From NCBI GenBank assembly GCA_014762625.1, contig JABURQ010000093.1, positions 1 through 36,359 on the forward strand: a stretch of 36,359 nucleotides of DNA. Direction: 5' to 3'. The notes beneath the pieces were generated by a model that did not search any database, was not told where the DNA came from, and saw nothing but the letters and a program-made list of their open reading frames with translations. Position numbers and translations under genes: made by a program. The stretch is from Planctomycetaceae bacterium (GTDB lineage: Bacteria; Planctomycetota; Planctomycetia; Planctomycetales; Planctomycetaceae). Shown here piece after piece: positions 5,875 to 14,711 of the stretch (within the stretch, counting starts at the first letter, position 1; each line of letters begins with the position of its first letter).

Positions 5875-6990
5875 ATGCGCATTGAACGAGTGGAAGCCAT
5901 CCCCCTGACGGGTGACACCGTTGACGGCGGCTGGCCGCAAGGTCACGAACCGCAGGAAAACCTGCATACGCTCATCGAAATCACCACTGATGAAGGAATC
6001 ACCGGCGTGGGGAGTTGCTTCACGTCGGGAGCTCTCGTGCAGGGGGCGTTGGATTTGTTGTCTCCCCTGTTAATCCACGAATCGGCGGAAGAGCCGGAGC
6101 GGGTCACGGAAAAACTACGCCGCAGTTCTTTCTGGCAGGGGCGCGGCGGTTCTGTGGAACACGCCATCAGCGGCATCGATATTGCCCTCTGGGACATCAT
6201 GGGCAAGGTTTGTCAACAACCGGTCTCGCGATTGCTGGGCGGAAACTATCGCGATCGCATCAAACCGTACGGTTCGATGCTGTTTGACGAACCTGAGATT
6301 CTGGCAACGCGACTTCAGGAAACGGTCGCGCGAGGATTCAAGGCGATCAAACTGGGGTGGCGTCCCTTCGGGCGTCGGAATCGAAAGTTTGACGAACTGT
6401 TGATTCAGACGGCGCGAGACACCGTCGGGCCAGATATCGAGCTGATGGTGGACGCAGGGGGGAGCGAGCAATTCTGGCCGCACGGGTTGAACTGGGCGCG
6501 CGAGACCGCACAGATGCTGGCGGATTACGAGATCGTCTGGTTCGAGGAACCGCTACCGCCCGACGACATCGAAGGTTATATCGAACTGACGAAACAATCG
6601 CCGGTCCCCATCGCATCGGGAGAAGTTCTCACCCGACGGGAATCGTTTCTCCCCTGGATCGAACGTCGGGCCGTCGACATCTTGCAGCCGGACTGCACCA
6701 AGAACGGCGGGCTCAGCGAATCGCGGAGGATTGCCTGGGCCGCGTTTGACCATAACGTGCAACTGATTCCGCACGGTTGGAATACGGCGATCGGTCTCGC
6801 CGCCGATCTGCAGCTTTCCGCCGCGATGCCCGTCGCCCGTTATGTCGAGTATTTGACTCCCTGCGCTTATGTGGAAGATCTGACCGTCGAACCTTTCCAG
6901 CTTGATGACGAGGGTTACCTGAAAATTCCGCAGACGCCGGGTCTGGGAGTCACACTCGATCATGATAAATTGAAGAAATATCGTAGGTGA
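5875..6990 (+). CDS. Enolase-superfamily (mandelate racemase/muconate lactonizing) dehydratase or racemase
   Basis: A 371-residue two-domain enolase-superfamily protein: an N-terminal capping domain to about 125, then a beta-barrel. Metal ligands are D193 (MVDAGG), E224 (WFEEPL) and E250 (ASGEVL). K159 (FKAIKLGW) fits the KxK position, but the second Lys is replaced by Gly161. D273 (LQPDCTKNGG) and H300 (LIPHGWNTAIG) form the His-Asp dyad. The superfamily abstracts a proton alpha to a carboxylate, usually dehydrating or epimerising sugar acids. It starts 140 bp after the M81 gene and is followed by the creatininase gene, suggesting one pathway. Substrate unknown. Confidence 0.92.
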   Translation: MRIERVEAIPLTGDTVDGGWPQGHEPQENLHTLIEITTDEGITGVGSCFTSGALVQGALDLLSPLLIHESAEEPERVTEKLRRSSFWQGRGGSVEHAISGIDIALWDIMGKVCQQPVSRLLGGNYRDRIKPYGSMLFDEPEILATRLQETVARGFKAIKLGWRPFGRRNRKFDELLIQTARDTVGPDIELMVDAGGSEQFWPHGLNWARETAQMLADYEIVWFEEPLPPDDIEGYIELTKQSPVPIASGEVLTRRESFLPWIERRAVDILQPDCTKNGGLSESRRIAWAAFDHNVQLIPHGWNTAIGLAADLQLSAAMPVARYVEYLTPCAYVEDLTVEPFQLDDEGYLKIPQTPGLGVTLDHDKLKKYRR

Positions 6991-7056
6991 ATCCCCAATC
7001 ATCCGGGAGTAAAGTAAGAGATCCTGATCCGCTGATAAGAAGAAATGGAATCTACA

Positions 7057-7932
7057 ATGAGCGACCGAGCCAAAACCGAATACCGCTACGAAAAACTGAC
7101 CTGGCCGGAAATTAACGATGCCGTCGATCTGGGGAAGGTGTGCATTGTTCCCTGTGGTGCGGTCGAGCAGCACGGCCCCCATCTCCCACTTGATGTCGAT
7201 CTCGTCTGCCCCCTGGGGGTGGCACATGGCGCAGGCCGCGCGGCTCCGGAAGACATTCTGGTCCTGCCGATCGTCAGCTACGGCTACACCGGCCACGTGA
7301 TGGACTTCCCCGGTACGATCAACTGCCATTACGAACATTTCATGCGGATGGTGCTCGATATCACCAAGTCGCTCGCTTACCACGGCTTCAAGAAGATCAT
7401 CCTGCTCAACGGTCACGGCTCGAACATGCCCAACCTGAATCTCGTCGCTCGACGGGCCAACCTCGAAACGGACGCGGAATGTGTGCTGACCGGGTGGTGG
7501 GAAATGTTGATGGTCGATCCAGAATTCATGAAGAACTGGCGGGAAAGCAAGTTCCCCGGCGGGATCGCGCACGCCTGCGAGCTGGAAACCTCCATGTATC
7601 TGTATCTCGACGAAGAGAATGTGCGGAAAGACAAAATCAAGAACGGCACAATCAGCTTCAACGAAGACAACAGCCCCTTCAATTATGTCGATCTGTACGC
7701 CCAGGGACCGGGAACGGTAGTCTCCTGGACCAGCAGTTACAGCGACTCGGGAGTCCTCGGGGAAGCGGAACTGGCCACGAAAGAAAAAGGAAAACAGGCG
7801 TGCGACGAAGCCGTCAAACAACTGGTTCAATACGTGAAATACTTTAAGGACCGTCCGAAGGATCAACGCAAAGACCTGCATCGTACTCCGCCGACGATGC
7901 CCATCCCGTGGGGCCAGCGGGATGAGTTTTGA
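7057..7932 (+). CDS. Creatininase-family metallohydrolase
   Basis: A 291-residue protein of the creatininase/mycofactocin MftE superfamily (amidohydrolases with a binuclear Zn/Mn site). Motifs are VEQHGPHLPLDVD (E37, H39, D46), LNGHGSN (H120) and HACELETSM (E175). These are the expected metal and catalytic positions. There is no signal peptide, so it is cytoplasmic. An alternative ATG at 7045 adds four residues, but its AAGAAG is too close to the start, so 7057 was chosen. Family members hydrolyse cyclic amides such as creatinine or related lactams/amides. Next to an M81 enzyme and a symporter it probably opens or cleaves an amide bond in an imported compound (inference). Confidence 0.92.
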   Translation: MSDRAKTEYRYEKLTWPEINDAVDLGKVCIVPCGAVEQHGPHLPLDVDLVCPLGVAHGAGRAAPEDILVLPIVSYGYTGHVMDFPGTINCHYEHFMRMVLDITKSLAYHGFKKIILLNGHGSNMPNLNLVARRANLETDAECVLTGWWEMLMVDPEFMKNWRESKFPGGIAHACELETSMYLYLDEENVRKDKIKNGTISFNEDNSPFNYVDLYAQGPGTVVSWTSSYSDSGVLGEAELATKEKGKQACDEAVKQLVQYVKYFKDRPKDQRKDLHRTPPTMPIPWGQRDEF

Positions 7933-7978
7933 GCGCGAAAAGTACGAAAGGCGGGAAAGTCACTGTGAATTAAAAGGG

Positions 7979-7998
7979 CGAGACTTTTATGAGTCTCG
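7979..7998. terminator. Intercistronic hairpin
   Basis: A 7-bp stem CGAGACT/AGTCTCG with a 6-nt loop lies between the creatininase and symporter genes. It lacks a downstream T run, so it is more likely a processing or stability hairpin than a full intrinsic terminator. Confidence 0.35.
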
Positions 7999-8085
7999 GC
8001 AAAAACCTGATCCCTGACTCCTCTTTCTCATTCGACATTCACCAGTTCCGAATTCAGCTCTCCGCTTTAGAAACGAACCAACCCC

Positions 8086-9729
8086 ATGACGACTCTTGAC
8101 TGGCTGCTGGTACTGCTGATCAACGGGTCGATCATCGCTTACGGTCTCTATCGGGCCCGAGGAACTCATTCCAGTAGCGAGTGGTTTCTGGCCTCGCGGT
8201 CTCTCCCCTGGTGGGCGATTGGCCTGTCGATGTTTGCGACCAACGTCGATAACGCCGATCTGGTCGGGATCACCGGCATGACCTTCAACGAAGGGATCCA
8301 CGTCATCTCGGTCTATGCGCTGGGAAGTGCCGTGGGGGGAATTCTGGCCGCTTATTTCATCGTTCCCGAAATCAGTCGCCAGGGTTTCTACACCAACGCC
8401 GAGTATCTGGAATCGCGGTACGGTCCCTCCATGCGGATCATTAGCGCTCTGATCCAGATTCAGTACCGCACCAGTATGCTGGGGATGATGATCTGGTCGA
8501 CCTATCTGGTGCTGACGAGACTGGTGGAAATCTCGCCTGCGTCGGCGTGGGGTCTGATCCTCGTGCTGGTCGTGCTGGCGGGCATTTATACCGCCTGGGG
8601 CGGACTTCAGTCGGTCGTCTGGACCGATTCGGCGCAGGGGATCGTGATGATCGTCGCCAGTTGCATCATTTTCAACGTCGTCTGGAACGCGGTCGATGGA
8701 TGGAACGGACTCGAAGAGACGCTCGTGGCGAAGTCCGCTGAAACCGGAACCCAGGAAGACGACCTGATGCACATCGGCAGATACCGGGGAGACAATAACA
8801 TTATCTCGCCGCTGTTGATTGTCTTCGGATGGACGATCGTCGGCAGCGGCTACTGGACCGTTAACCATACCCAAACGATGCGCCTGATGGGGGCGCGGTC
8901 GCTGTGGGATATGAAACTGGCGGCCCTCTTCGGCGTCTCCCTCAGTCTTCCGGTGATGATTATTTCTTCCTGTCTGGGAGTGATGGCGCACGGCATCGAG
9001 GGGCTTCCCGACATGCAAACGGCCGATGAACTCTATCCCATACTGGCCAACATGTTTCTCGGTCCGGGATGGAAGGGACTGGTGGTTGCCGGCGTGGTGG
9101 CTGCGGTGGTCAGTACGTTCGACTCGATGGGATCCGCGCTCTCGGCGATCTTTACACGGGACGTCTACGCGCGATTGATCGCCTCGGATCGGTCCGATGA
9201 ACATTACGTGCTGGTGGGACGACTCGCGACGGCGGGCGTGCTGCTGATCGGCTTCGTCTACCTGCCGTTCATCTGGAGACAGGAACATATGATGAAGGCG
9301 TTCACGACGCTGATCCCGGTATTCGTGACTCCTCTGTTTACGATCTATCTGGCGGGGATTTTCACCCGCGTCCACCGACGGAGCGGTCTCGTCGGATTGC
9401 TGGTGGGTGGATGCTACGGCGTGACCGCGCTCATCGACCGACAATTTTACGACCTGGTTTTTCTGCCGGACTGGTTCACCGAACGCTGGATCGCCCTGTC
9501 GTGGTCGATCGGGTTTACGCTGATTCCGATGATTCTGATCACACTGGTTTATGGCCGGGAAGATCTGGAAGCCGACGACCAATGGCAGGAAAGCGGCTGG
9601 TTGCAACGGAGTCGGGAAGCGCTCCCCGAATTTCGCGAAAAACACGACGCCCGAGGCTGGGGCGTGAATCTGGCCGCCATCGTGGTGCTCCTCGTCTGTG
9701 CCTGGGTCACACTGGGATTATTCTGGTAA
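8086..9729 (+). CDS. Sodium:solute symporter (SSS family)
   Basis: A 547-residue inner-membrane protein with about 13-14 hydrophobic segments. The first spans LLVLLINGSIIAYGLY, and the last is LAAIVVLLVCAWVTLGLFW at the C-terminus. The SSS signature region AWGGLQSVVWTDSAQGIVMI is present, along with EWFLASRSLPWWAIGLSMFATNVDNADLVG near the N-terminus, where the family has its substrate and Na+ site. These carriers use the Na+ gradient to import sugars, sugar acids, amino acids or ureides. Its position between catabolic hydrolases/dehydratases and an exported PSD1/DUF1501 pair makes it the likely importer for this cluster's substrate. Confidence 0.93.
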   Translation: MTTLDWLLVLLINGSIIAYGLYRARGTHSSSEWFLASRSLPWWAIGLSMFATNVDNADLVGITGMTFNEGIHVISVYALGSAVGGILAAYFIVPEISRQGFYTNAEYLESRYGPSMRIISALIQIQYRTSMLGMMIWSTYLVLTRLVEISPASAWGLILVLVVLAGIYTAWGGLQSVVWTDSAQGIVMIVASCIIFNVVWNAVDGWNGLEETLVAKSAETGTQEDDLMHIGRYRGDNNIISPLLIVFGWTIVGSGYWTVNHTQTMRLMGARSLWDMKLAALFGVSLSLPVMIISSCLGVMAHGIEGLPDMQTADELYPILANMFLGPGWKGLVVAGVVAAVVSTFDSMGSALSAIFTRDVYARLIASDRSDEHYVLVGRLATAGVLLIGFVYLPFIWRQEHMMKAFTTLIPVFVTPLFTIYLAGIFTRVHRRSGLVGLLVGGCYGVTALIDRQFYDLVFLPDWFTERWIALSWSIGFTLIPMILITLVYGREDLEADDQWQESGWLQRSREALPEFREKHDARGWGVNLAAIVVLLVCAWVTLGLFW

Positions 9730-9850
9730 TTACCGGCCAGAACGAGGATCTTCCCAGCCCTCGCGGAAATCGTCTGGAATCCTCTCCGGACTGCCAGTTA
9801 TGATGGAGTTTCCGCAGAGACCCGCCGAACCTCCTTCCCTCCGCATCACC

Positions 9851-12181
9851 ATGCCACGCTCTTTGACGATCATTCTACTCTGGCTGTTGGGCTGTGGTCT
9901 GTTCGACTGCGCAGCTCGGGCCGAGGACCCGTCCAAGTCCGCAACTCCCGAACAGGTGGAATTCTTCGAAAAGAAAATCCGACCGCTGTTCGTCAAACAT
10001 TGCCGGGAATGTCATTCGACCGAGACAGCCGAAGAGAATGCGGACCTCGATCTGGAATCGATCGCGGGGATTGCCCGCGGAGGCAGTCGCGGCAAGCTCT
10101 GGAAAAGCAACGATCCGGAAACCTCGCTGCTGATCGAAGTACTCGCCTACAACAATCCCGACTTGCAGATGCCACCGGAAGGCAAACTGCCGGAGTCGGA
10201 AATCCGCCTGATCGAGGAATGGGTGCGGCAGGGATCTCCGCTCCCCGCCTACAGTCAGGAGCCAACCGCCGGCAAGCAGGGGATCGATTATCAACAGGCC
10301 CGCGAGTTCTGGTCGTTCCGGCCTCTCTCCAAGGTGCCTCTTCCCGAAGTCAAGACACCGGAGAATGTGCGGACCGACGTCGATCGATACCTGTTGAAAC
10401 GACTCGAACAGGCGGGACTGAATTACAGCCCGGAGGCGGATCGAGAGCAATTGATTCGTCGACTCACATTCGATCTCACCGGGTTACCACCGACCGTGGA
10501 GGAGATCGATCGTTTTCTGGCGGATGAATCACCCGCTGCTTATGAGCGTCTGGTCAATCGTCTGCTGGAATCGCCTCATTATGGAGAACGCTGGGGGCGG
10601 TTCTGGCTCGACCTGACACGTTACACCGATACGACGGCGAGCTGGCTGAAGAGCACCGGACAGGCCTGGCTATACCGGGACTGGGTGGTTTCGGCATTCA
10701 ATCGAAATCTGCCTTACGACGAGTTCATTCGCTTGCAGTTGGCGGCGGATCTGATTCCCGAAGCGTCGATCGACGACTATTCCGCGCTCGGCTTTCTGGG
10801 ATTGAGTCCCACCTACTGGAAGGAACTGAAACTCGCTCCCGACGTGATCAAACAGGTGGTGGCTGAAGAGTGGGACGAGCGTGTCGATGCGGTGAGCCGC
10901 ACGTTTCTCGGCCTGACGGTCTCGTGCGCGCGCTGCCACGACCACAAGTTCGATCCGATTACGATGGAAGACTATTACTCCCTCGCGGGTGTTTTCGCCA
11001 GTACGCAATTGGAAGATCGTCCCTTGTTGCCGGATGCCGAAGCGAAAGTTGTCCGCGAAGCCCACCAGCAGGTGTCGAAGCTCAGCGAACAACTCAAAAA
11101 GATCAAGGACAAGGAAACCGCGGAAGCCACCGAACTCAAGAATCAGATTGAAACGATCAAAGCCAATACCCCCCATTACGACCAGCAATGGGCGAATATC
11201 GTCAGGGAAGCCAGTATCTACGTGCGTCCGCAAGGGACCGACTTCACCCGTCTCGAATACAAAGAGGGCGAGCCGCGCGACCTGCCGATCTTTCGTCGCG
11301 GCAATCCCGCCAATCCGGGGGAGATCGTACCGCGAGGTTTTCCGGTACTATTTTCGGAATCTGCGGAGCGTCGTCAATTTGAACAGGGAAGCGGACGACG
11401 GGAACTCGTCGATGCCCTGCTGACAGATTCACGAGCCCTCGTAGCGCGGGTCTTCGTCAATCGCATCTGGACGGAACACTTCGGACAGGGGCTCGTGCGA
11501 ACGGCGAGTAACTTCGGCCTCCAGGGAGAAAAACCGACCCATCCGGAGTTGCTCGACTGGCTGGCGGAAGAGTTCATCCGACACAATTGGGACGTGCAGT
11601 GGCTGCACCAACAAATCGTGCTTTCCGCCGCCTATCGACAGTCGAGCGGTTTTGAGCAGACGGCCTTTGCCCACGATCCCGAAAACCGGCTGCTCTGGCG
11701 CATGAATCGACGACGCCTGACGGTCGAAATGTGGCGGGATGCGATGTTAGCAGTCTCCGGCAATCTCGATCGAAAGGTGGGTGGGCCGCCGGGAGACCTG
11801 GAGAAACTCAACTTTCATCGTCGCACGCTGTATGGAAAAATCGCGCGTCGCGATCTCAACCAGATGCTGCGGATGTATGATTTTCCGGAACCGACTTCGC
11901 ACAGTCCCAAACGGGTCTCGACGACCACCCCTCTGCAACAACTGTTCGTCTTGAATTCCCCCTTTGTGATGACCCAGGCGGAAGCCCTCCGGGAAAAACT
12001 CCCCGCGGAGGAATCGACCGCCGGCAAGATTCGGTTCTGTTATCGTCGCCTGTTTGCTCGCGAACCGACGGACGACGAAATTCTCGTCGGAAGCCGGTAT
12101 TTGGGCGACGCCTCTGCCGAACGTTGGACCTCCTATCTGCACGCCTTATTGAGTCTGAATGAGTTTTTGTATGTTGAATAA
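9851..12181 (+). CDS. PSCyt1-PSCyt2(DUF1549)-PSD1(DUF1553) exported diheme protein 1
   Basis: A 776-residue exported protein. The start at 9851 gives a Sec signal peptide (RSLTIILLWLLGCGLFDCAARA), so the longer frame from 9698, which would overlap the symporter, was not used. The domain order is a planctomycete cytochrome c domain with CRECH (C51, C54, H55), then DUF1549 with the [24 protein letters not shown] and [13 protein letters not shown] segments, then DUF1553 (RVFVNRIWTEHFGQGLVRT…[13 protein letters not shown]). The second CxxCH (C359-H363) suggests two covalent hemes. A role in periplasmic electron transfer or substrate oxidation is inferred; the family has no assigned reaction. Its 3' end overlaps the next DUF1501 gene by 11 nt. 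Confidence 0.92.
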   Translation: MPRSLTIILLWLLGCGLFDCAARAEDPSKSATPEQVEFFEKKIRPLFVKHCRECHSTETAEENADLDLESIAGIARGGSRGKLWKSNDPETSLLIEVLAYNNPDLQMPPEGKLPESEIRLIEEWVRQGSPLPAYSQEPTAGKQGIDYQQAREFWSFRPLSKVPLPEVKTPENVRTDVDRYLLKRLEQAGLNYSPEADREQLIRRLTFDLTGLPPTVEEIDRFLADESPAAYERLVNRLLESPHYGERWGRFWLDLTRYTDTTASWLKSTGQAWLYRDWVVSAFNRNLPYDEFIRLQLAADLIPEASIDDYSALGFLGLSPTYWKELKLAPDVIKQVVAEEWDERVDAVSRTFLGLTVSCARCHDHKFDPITMEDYYSLAGVFASTQLEDRPLLPDAEAKVVREAHQQVSKLSEQLKKIKDKETAEATELKNQIETIKANTPHYDQQWANIVREASIYVRPQGTDFTRLEYKEGEPRDLPIFRRGNPANPGEIVPRGFPVLFSESAERRQFEQGSGRRELVDALLTDSRALVARVFVNRIWTEHFGQGLVRTASNFGLQGEKPTHPELLDWLAEEFIRHNWDVQWLHQQIVLSAAYRQSSGFEQTAFAHDPENRLLWRMNRRRLTVEMWRDAMLAVSGNLDRKVGGPPGDLEKLNFHRRTLYGKIARRDLNQMLRMYDFPEPTSHSPKRVSTTTPLQQLFVLNSPFVMTQAEALREKLPAEESTAGKIRFCYRRLFAREPTDDEILVGSRYLGDASAERWTSYLHALLSLNEFLYVE

Positions 12182-13559
12182 TTCTCCGAGGAATCTGGAA
12201 ACGCCCTTGCTGTCCCGCCGTCGCCTGTTGGGACAGATGGGAAACGGTCTGGGGACGCTGGGACTGCTACAAGCGTTCTCTCATCAGGCCGAGGCACAAC
12301 AGAAAGTCCCCCACTTCGCACCGAAAGCGAAACACGTCATTCAACTCTTCATGAACGGCGGACCGTTCCAGGCGGACCTCTTCGATCCGAAGCCGCTCCT
12401 GAAAAAATACGCAGGCCAACGCCCGCCGGAAGCCGACCTGCGCACCGAACGCAAAACTGCCGGCCTCCTCCCGTCTCCGTTCCGGTTTCAGAATCGTGGC
12501 GAGAGCGGCATTCCCATCAGCGAACTGCTCCCCAAACTGGGCGGGTGCGCGGACGACATGTGTATTGTGCGGTCGATGCACACCGATAATCCGAATCACG
12601 GCCCCGCTCTGCTGCTGATGAATAACGGCACCATCATTCCCACGCGTCCCAGTATGGGATCGTGGATGTCGTACGGTCTGGGGACCGAAAACGCCTCGTT
12701 ACCGACGTACGTCGTCCTCTGTCCGGGACGACCGGTCCGGTTCTCGATTTTGTGGTCGAGTGCGTTCCTGCCGGGCGAACATCAGGGGACCTACATCAAT
12801 CACAGCGATCCGACTCCCGAAAAACTGATCCCCTATCTCAAGAACACTCACCTCTCCAAAGCGGAACAGCAGCAGCAACTCGATCTGATCCAGAATCTCA
12901 ATCGACAACATCTCCAACAGACCGGACCTGACGTCGCCCTCGAAGGTCGCATCAAGTCGATGGAGACCGCTTTCCGCATGCAGTTCTCGGCAACAGACGC
13001 CTTCGATCTGGAACGGGAGACCCAAACGACACGCGAGCAATACGGCACAGGACATTTTGCCAACGCGTGTCTCCTTTCCCGACGCCTCGTGGAACGGGGA
13101 GTCCGATTTACCCAGATTTATTACGGCAACGGCCAGCCGTGGGACACTCACAGCAACCACAACGAGTCGGTGCAGAAATTGTGTCGCGATATCGATACGC
13201 CGATCGCCGCGCTGTTAACCGATCTGAAACAACGCGGACTCCTGGATGAAACCCTGGTGATCTGGGGAGGCGAATTCGGTCGCACGCCGACCTCCGAAAA
13301 CGGCAACGGACGCGATCACAATCATTACGGCTTCACGATGTGGATGGCGGGGGGCGGTGTTCGCGGAGGGATGACTTACGGCGAAACCGACGACTTCGGC
13401 TTTCGAGCCGTCCACAATCGAGTTCACATTCACGACATGCACGCCACCATCCTGCACTTACTCGGCTTGAATCACGAAGAACTGACGTACCGCTACTCCG
13501 GTCGCGACTTCCGGTTAACGGACGTCGAAGGCCGAGTGATCGACGAGATTGTTTCGTGA
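12171..13559 (+). CDS. DUF1501 family protein 2 (Tat-exported), coupled to PSD1 protein 1
   Basis: A 462-residue DUF1501 protein. The twin-arginine signal is LLSRRRLLGQMGNGLGTLGLL (RR at about 16-17). Landmarks are NGGPFQADLFDPKP (FQ where copies 1 and 3 have SH), [40 protein letters not shown] and a C-terminal [29 protein letters not shown]. The ATG at 12171 overlaps the PSD1 stop (12181) by 11 nt, indicating translational coupling; an ATG 12 nt upstream is also possible. The Sec-exported heme protein plus Tat-exported DUF1501 arrangement recurs twice more in this window, so the two probably act together outside the cytoplasm (inference). Confidence 0.92.
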   Translation: MLNNSPRNLETPLLSRRRLLGQMGNGLGTLGLLQAFSHQAEAQQKVPHFAPKAKHVIQLFMNGGPFQADLFDPKPLLKKYAGQRPPEADLRTERKTAGLLPSPFRFQNRGESGIPISELLPKLGGCADDMCIVRSMHTDNPNHGPALLLMNNGTIIPTRPSMGSWMSYGLGTENASLPTYVVLCPGRPVRFSILWSSAFLPGEHQGTYINHSDPTPEKLIPYLKNTHLSKAEQQQQLDLIQNLNRQHLQQTGPDVALEGRIKSMETAFRMQFSATDAFDLERETQTTREQYGTGHFANACLLSRRLVERGVRFTQIYYGNGQPWDTHSNHNESVQKLCRDIDTPIAALLTDLKQRGLLDETLVIWGGEFGRTPTSENGNGRDHNHYGFTMWMAGGGVRGGMTYGETDDFGFRAVHNRVHIHDMHATILHLLGLNHEELTYRYSGRDFRLTDVEGRVIDEIVS

Positions 13560-13580
13560 CGGAGCGATCTCCTTGAATTT

Positions 13581-13646
13581 GACGCAAAGGCTCGAAGCAG
13601 CCAAGTAACGCAAAGATCGGAAAGTTTTTCGCCGCGACTTTGCGTC
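13581..13646. repeat. Inverted GACGCAAAG repeat
   Basis: GACGCAAAG at 13581-13589 is inverted at 13638-13646 (CTTTGCGTC), with a third ACGCAAAG at about 13608-13615 between them. It lies between the DUF1501 and UxuA-like genes. It could be a hairpin, a weak attenuator, or a fragment of a dispersed CGCAAAG-type intergenic repeat. Confidence 0.4.
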
Positions 13647-13722
13647 TAATTTGCATCTAAGCTCTATTCATCATTCATCCGGCGGGAAGACCTCTCCCCT
13701 ACTTTTGAAACGAAAACCATCC

Positions 13723-14685
13723 ATGCAACTCGCCACGGTCCTCACGCCTCTTTCCGATGAAAATCTTCGTCTCGCCGCACAATGCGGCGTCACCGATGTT
13801 GTCGATCGCTACCACGGACCGCAGCGGGAGGATTTGGAACAAGCCAAATCGCGCATCGAACAGTTTGGGCTGAAGCTCTCCGTCATCGAAGGTTATCTGC
13901 CGATCGAGCGGATCAAATTGGGTCAGGACGACGGCTCCGATCTCCAAGCGCTCAAAACGTTAATCGCAAACATGGGCGAAGTCGGCATTCCGATCCTCTG
14001 TTACAACTTCATGGCGGGAACCGACTGGGTCCGCACAAAACTCGATCTCCCGGAACGGGGGGGCGCTCTCGTCACCGGATTCGATCTGCAAGACGTCAAC
14101 CAGGCCATCCTCCTCGGACACGATTCGGGGGATGCCGATTATCAACGCGACGAGCAAATCGTGACGGCGGAAGAATTGTGGCCACGACTGGAGGCGATGT
14201 TACAGGAGTTGGTCCCAGTCGCGGAACGGGCGGGCGTCACGCTGGCAATGCATCCCGATGACCCGCCGCTGCCGGAATTGCTCGGCAAAGCCCGCATCAT
14301 GAACAGCGTGGAAAACTTCGAGCGGCTCCTGCAGCTTGTCCCCAGTCCGGCGAACGCTGTCTGCTTCTGCCAGGGAACTTTCGCCACCATGGGCGCGGAT
14401 ATCCCGGAAGCGATACGTCGTTTGGGAAAAGCCATCAAGTACGTCCATTTCCGGGACGTTCGCGGGAAGGCGGAATCCTTCGCCGAAACCTTTCACGACA
14501 ACGGTCCCACCGATATGGCCGAGGCCATTCGCACGCTCAGAGAAGTCGGCTTCGACGGACTGATTCGTCCCGACCACGTGCCGCAACTGGTCGGCGAAGA
14601 AGACGGCGAGCCGGGCTACACGATGCTGGGCCGACTCCATGCTTACGGTTACATTCGGGGTTTGCTGGACGCCACCGATTCTTAA
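13723..14685 (+). CDS. uxuA: Mannonate dehydratase-like (UxuA family) TIM-barrel enzyme
   Basis: A 320-residue TIM-barrel protein resembling D-mannonate dehydratase (D-mannonate to 2-keto-3-deoxygluconate). The metal-site pattern H177 (AMHPDDPP), C216 (VCFCQGT), H242 (VHFRDVRG) and D274 (RPDHVP) agrees with UxuA. GRLHAYGYIRGLL at the C-terminus is also typical. The start at 13723 (MQLATVLTPL) is supported by family-like N-terminal sequence. No signal peptide, so cytoplasmic. It closes the plus-strand run and faces a second enolase-superfamily dehydratase, consistent with hexuronate or related sugar-acid breakdown. It is a little shorter than E. coli UxuA, and the exact substrate is uncertain. 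Confidence 0.85.
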   Translation: MQLATVLTPLSDENLRLAAQCGVTDVVDRYHGPQREDLEQAKSRIEQFGLKLSVIEGYLPIERIKLGQDDGSDLQALKTLIANMGEVGIPILCYNFMAGTDWVRTKLDLPERGGALVTGFDLQDVNQAILLGHDSGDADYQRDEQIVTAEELWPRLEAMLQELVPVAERAGVTLAMHPDDPPLPELLGKARIMNSVENFERLLQLVPSPANAVCFCQGTFATMGADIPEAIRRLGKAIKYVHFRDVRGKAESFAETFHDNGPTDMAEAIRTLREVGFDGLIRPDHVPQLVGEEDGEPGYTMLGRLHAYGYIRGLLDATDS

Positions 14686-14711
14686 AAGTCATCCTCGACG
14701 CACGGTGGACA

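Noticed and set aside
6553-7881. 442-residue minus-strand frame
   Set aside because: It is a mirror of the enolase and creatininase genes, which have clear family motifs. It arises from GC-biased codon use.
7987-9645. 552-residue minus-strand frame, His/Arg/Asp-rich
   Set aside because: It is a shadow of the Na+/solute symporter. Its composition is not protein-like.
9698-9850. Longer N-terminus for PSD1 protein 1
   Set aside because: It would overlap the symporter and bury the Sec signal peptide, which starts cleanly at 9851.
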